DNA of 64,000 nt from Leptobrachium leishanense (Eukaryota; Chordata; Amphibia; Anura; Megophryidae), in NCBI GenBank assembly GCA_009667805.1, contig CM019063.1, forward strand, positions 348,754,862 to 348,818,861. The letters run 5' to 3'. Position 1 is the first letter of the stretch; each line of letters opens with the position of its first letter. The notes beneath the pieces are model-generated. The model was given only the letters and a program-made list of their open reading frames with translations, was not told where the DNA came from and did no database searches. Shown in pieces: positions 62,490-64,000 of this stretch. A program made the position numbers and the translations under genes.

Positions 62490-64000
62490 CACGCGTGTGT
62501 TCCTATTTTTTTTTTTTTTTTTTAAATTCTTTATTTTTGAAAGTTTGCATCGACATGTAAAGCCAACATAAATGAAAATGACCTCGCAGGGCCACAGAAA
62601 GTCATCTGTTAAACTACGAATGAAAAATAAAAAAAGAAAGGTGAGATCATCTGCGGAAAAGAACTTCAAGGTCATCAGCAAAAAACATGGGAGCTTAAGG
62701 TCATCTGTGAAAAACACACTAACTTTTAAGGTCATCTGCAAGAAACACATTAAAGTGTAAAATCGTCTAAGAAATATACATTAGGGTTTGAAAGTCATCC
62801 ACAAAAAACGTATTCAACAAACTCGTCTCCAATTAACGGCCAAAAAGAGTCAGCAGGTAGTTAAAAGAAAACAAAAATAAATAAATAAATAAATAAAAAT
62901 AAAAAGAAAGGTAGCCTTGCAGGGCCAAATATCATACTCAGTTAATAAACACAATAGAAGAAATGAAACATCAGCTGTAAATAATGCAGAAAAATCAATA
63001 ACCATCGAAAAAGGGGCACTCGGCTGAAAAGAAAGTCTGTTATAAGAAGAAAAAAAAAAAACAGCCGAGGACATCAAACTGTAGAAAAAATAGGGGGGGG
63101 GGAAGAGAATAAAAAGATGGCAAAGGCCAAAAATGTGCCTGCCTTGGTGACTACCCAGACGGTCCCTAAGGCCGCAGGGAGGCCAAGGGGGAGTAACGGC
63201 ACCTGGCCCGGGCACTCAGGAGCAAGCCGGGCATCAGGCCACGGCTGCTTCCCCAAGATGTCCCGGATTAGCCAAATAATAAAAAAAAATAAAAAAAAAA
63301 AAAAAAAAGGTGGGGGAGAAAAAGTAGCTCGGCAGGAAGTTCCTCAGCCCGACAGGGAGAATAGTCCCAGGTGGGGGATCAGAAGACGCCCACAAGGTGC
63401 GGCTTTCAGCCCGGGAAAGTAACCGCCCGGTCCGGGGCGAGACCTGCCCCCAAAAGCACCGGCCAGGCTTCAGCTGGATCTGATATAGTGTACAGTACAT
63501 TCATGTGGGTAACCGCTAGGGAGCCAGCTAACCCCCAGCGGTAGCGTACCCCCTTATGCCGTAGAAAGATTGTCACGTCCCGGAACCGACGACTTGCCAT
63601 CAAGGTCATAAAGGGCAGGTCCTGATAAATCATCAATAGGGCTCCGTCAAACCGAACAGGTGCCCTAGCCCCAGGGGCCGACATGAGTCGCGTCTTAATC
63701 GCCACATCCGTGGCCACCGCGATAACATCCCTCGGGGCATCTTGGGGGGCCGTCGCAGCTTTGCGGATACGGTACACCACCCCAAACATTTCCGACCCAT
63801 CGGGTGGGGACCTGGACACCTGTCGAGCCAGACGATTAACATAGACGAGCAGGTCCGCAGCAGGGATCGACTCTGGGATACCACGGACACGGACATTACG
63901 CCGACGATGGCGAGATTCCATGGTTTCCACAGATCTTGTCAGCAGATCAACCTGGGATTGTAGGGCTGTCACCTGGGACGAAAGGACCACCTGCTCGTTC
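62490..64000 (-). mobile_element. L1-type element: ORF1 followed directly by 3' end
   Basis: It continues past the right edge of the window. On the minus strand it has ORF1 (64000-63406), then a T-rich stretch, a GC-rich segment containing GAGTGCCCGGGCCAGGTGCC, GGCCTTTGCCATCTTTTTAT, and an A-tract at its 3' end (plus-strand T-run 62505-62523). No endonuclease or RT sequence lies between ORF1 and the 3' end. Confidence 0.7.
63406..64000 (-). CDS. L1-type ORF1 protein, 5'-partial
   Basis: The frame is open to the window edge, so the start is not seen. Visible parts: the end of a coiled-coil-like region (VTALQSQVDLLTRSVETME), the RRM-like RRRNVRVRGIPESIPAADLL, a C-terminal PRDVIAVATD, and LLMIYQDLPFMTLMASRRF. 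It is similar in plan to the ORF1 at 54127-55200, but the sequences are clearly different families. The stop is at 63406. Confidence 0.75.
   Translation of the reverse strand, partial: NEQVVLSSQVTALQSQVDLLTRSVETMESRHRRRNVRVRGIPESIPAADLLVYVNRLARQVSRSPPDGSEMFGVVYRIRKAATAPQDAPRDVIAVATDVAIKTRLMSAPGARAPVRFDGALLMIYQDLPFMTLMASRRFRDVTIFLRHKGVRYRWGLAGSLAVTHMNVLYTISDPAEAWPVLLGAGLAPDRAVTFPG

Overview
The window looks like intergenic and intronic DNA from a vertebrate with a large, repeat-rich genome, most likely an anuran amphibian. That assignment is an inference from the mix of repeats: a DIRS-type retrotransposon, several Tc1 transposons, many hAT-like and TTAA-flanked non-autonomous elements, CR1/L2-type and L1/Tx1-type LINEs, and Ty3/gypsy-type LTRs. 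No complete host gene, rRNA, tRNA or CRISPR array is visible. All boundaries were read by eye from terminal repeats and target-site duplications (TSDs).

0-16 kb. A DIRS tyrosine-recombinase gene (1-3141) is split by a CAGGG-ended element (885-2991), which itself holds a TTAA-flanked element full of hairpins (1345-2541). From 6260 to 15964 a second CAGGG-family copy has been opened by a Tc1 transposon (6643-8291) and by a 7-kb LINE on the minus strand (about 8655-15729). The LINE is split by a giant palindrome (10190-13319), and the palindrome is split by another Tc1 (10337-11950).

16-30 kb. An old Tc1 relic (16510-18683) carries a solo LTR (16982-17770). A third CAGGG-family copy (19069-24027) holds a solo LTR (19538-23696), which holds a very young gypsy-derived element (19850-22859) with two identical 550-bp LTRs, a gag remnant and no pol. 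A second TTAA multi-hairpin copy (26032-27777) holds another solo LTR. Next come a 427-bp MITE and a truncated CR1-type LINE.

30-46 kb. A hAT-type element (30560-32929), a hairpin-rich repeat, a Penelope-like inverted repeat, a second CR1-type copy, an L1-derived copy, a minisatellite and a fourth Tc1 relic. The Tc1 relic is broken by a MITE, a SINE and a hAT element (43764-45321).

46-64 kb. An LTR (46950-55973) is interrupted by a hAT-type element (48501-55781) with a minisatellite, which in turn holds a full-length L1/Tx1-type LINE (49270-55651) with a 14-bp TSD. Further on are degenerate repeats, another hAT element (59844-62371) holding the third TTAA multi-hairpin copy, and the 3' part of an L1-type element with an ORF1 but no ORF2 behind it.

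Host coding signal is thin. Four short minus-strand segments (about 34.8, 29.3, 16.3 and 4.8 kb) look like exons with consensus-like splice sites, and two of the joins are phase-compatible. They may belong to one unidentified gene whose introns contain most of this repeat mass.

The observations most worth following are the TTAA multi-hairpin family with compensatory stem changes, the giant palindrome with a GGCGAAACGC motif at its centre, a covarying TTGATAAAGG...CCGAAAC hairpin motif in three elements, and one minisatellite core shared by two different hAT-like elements.
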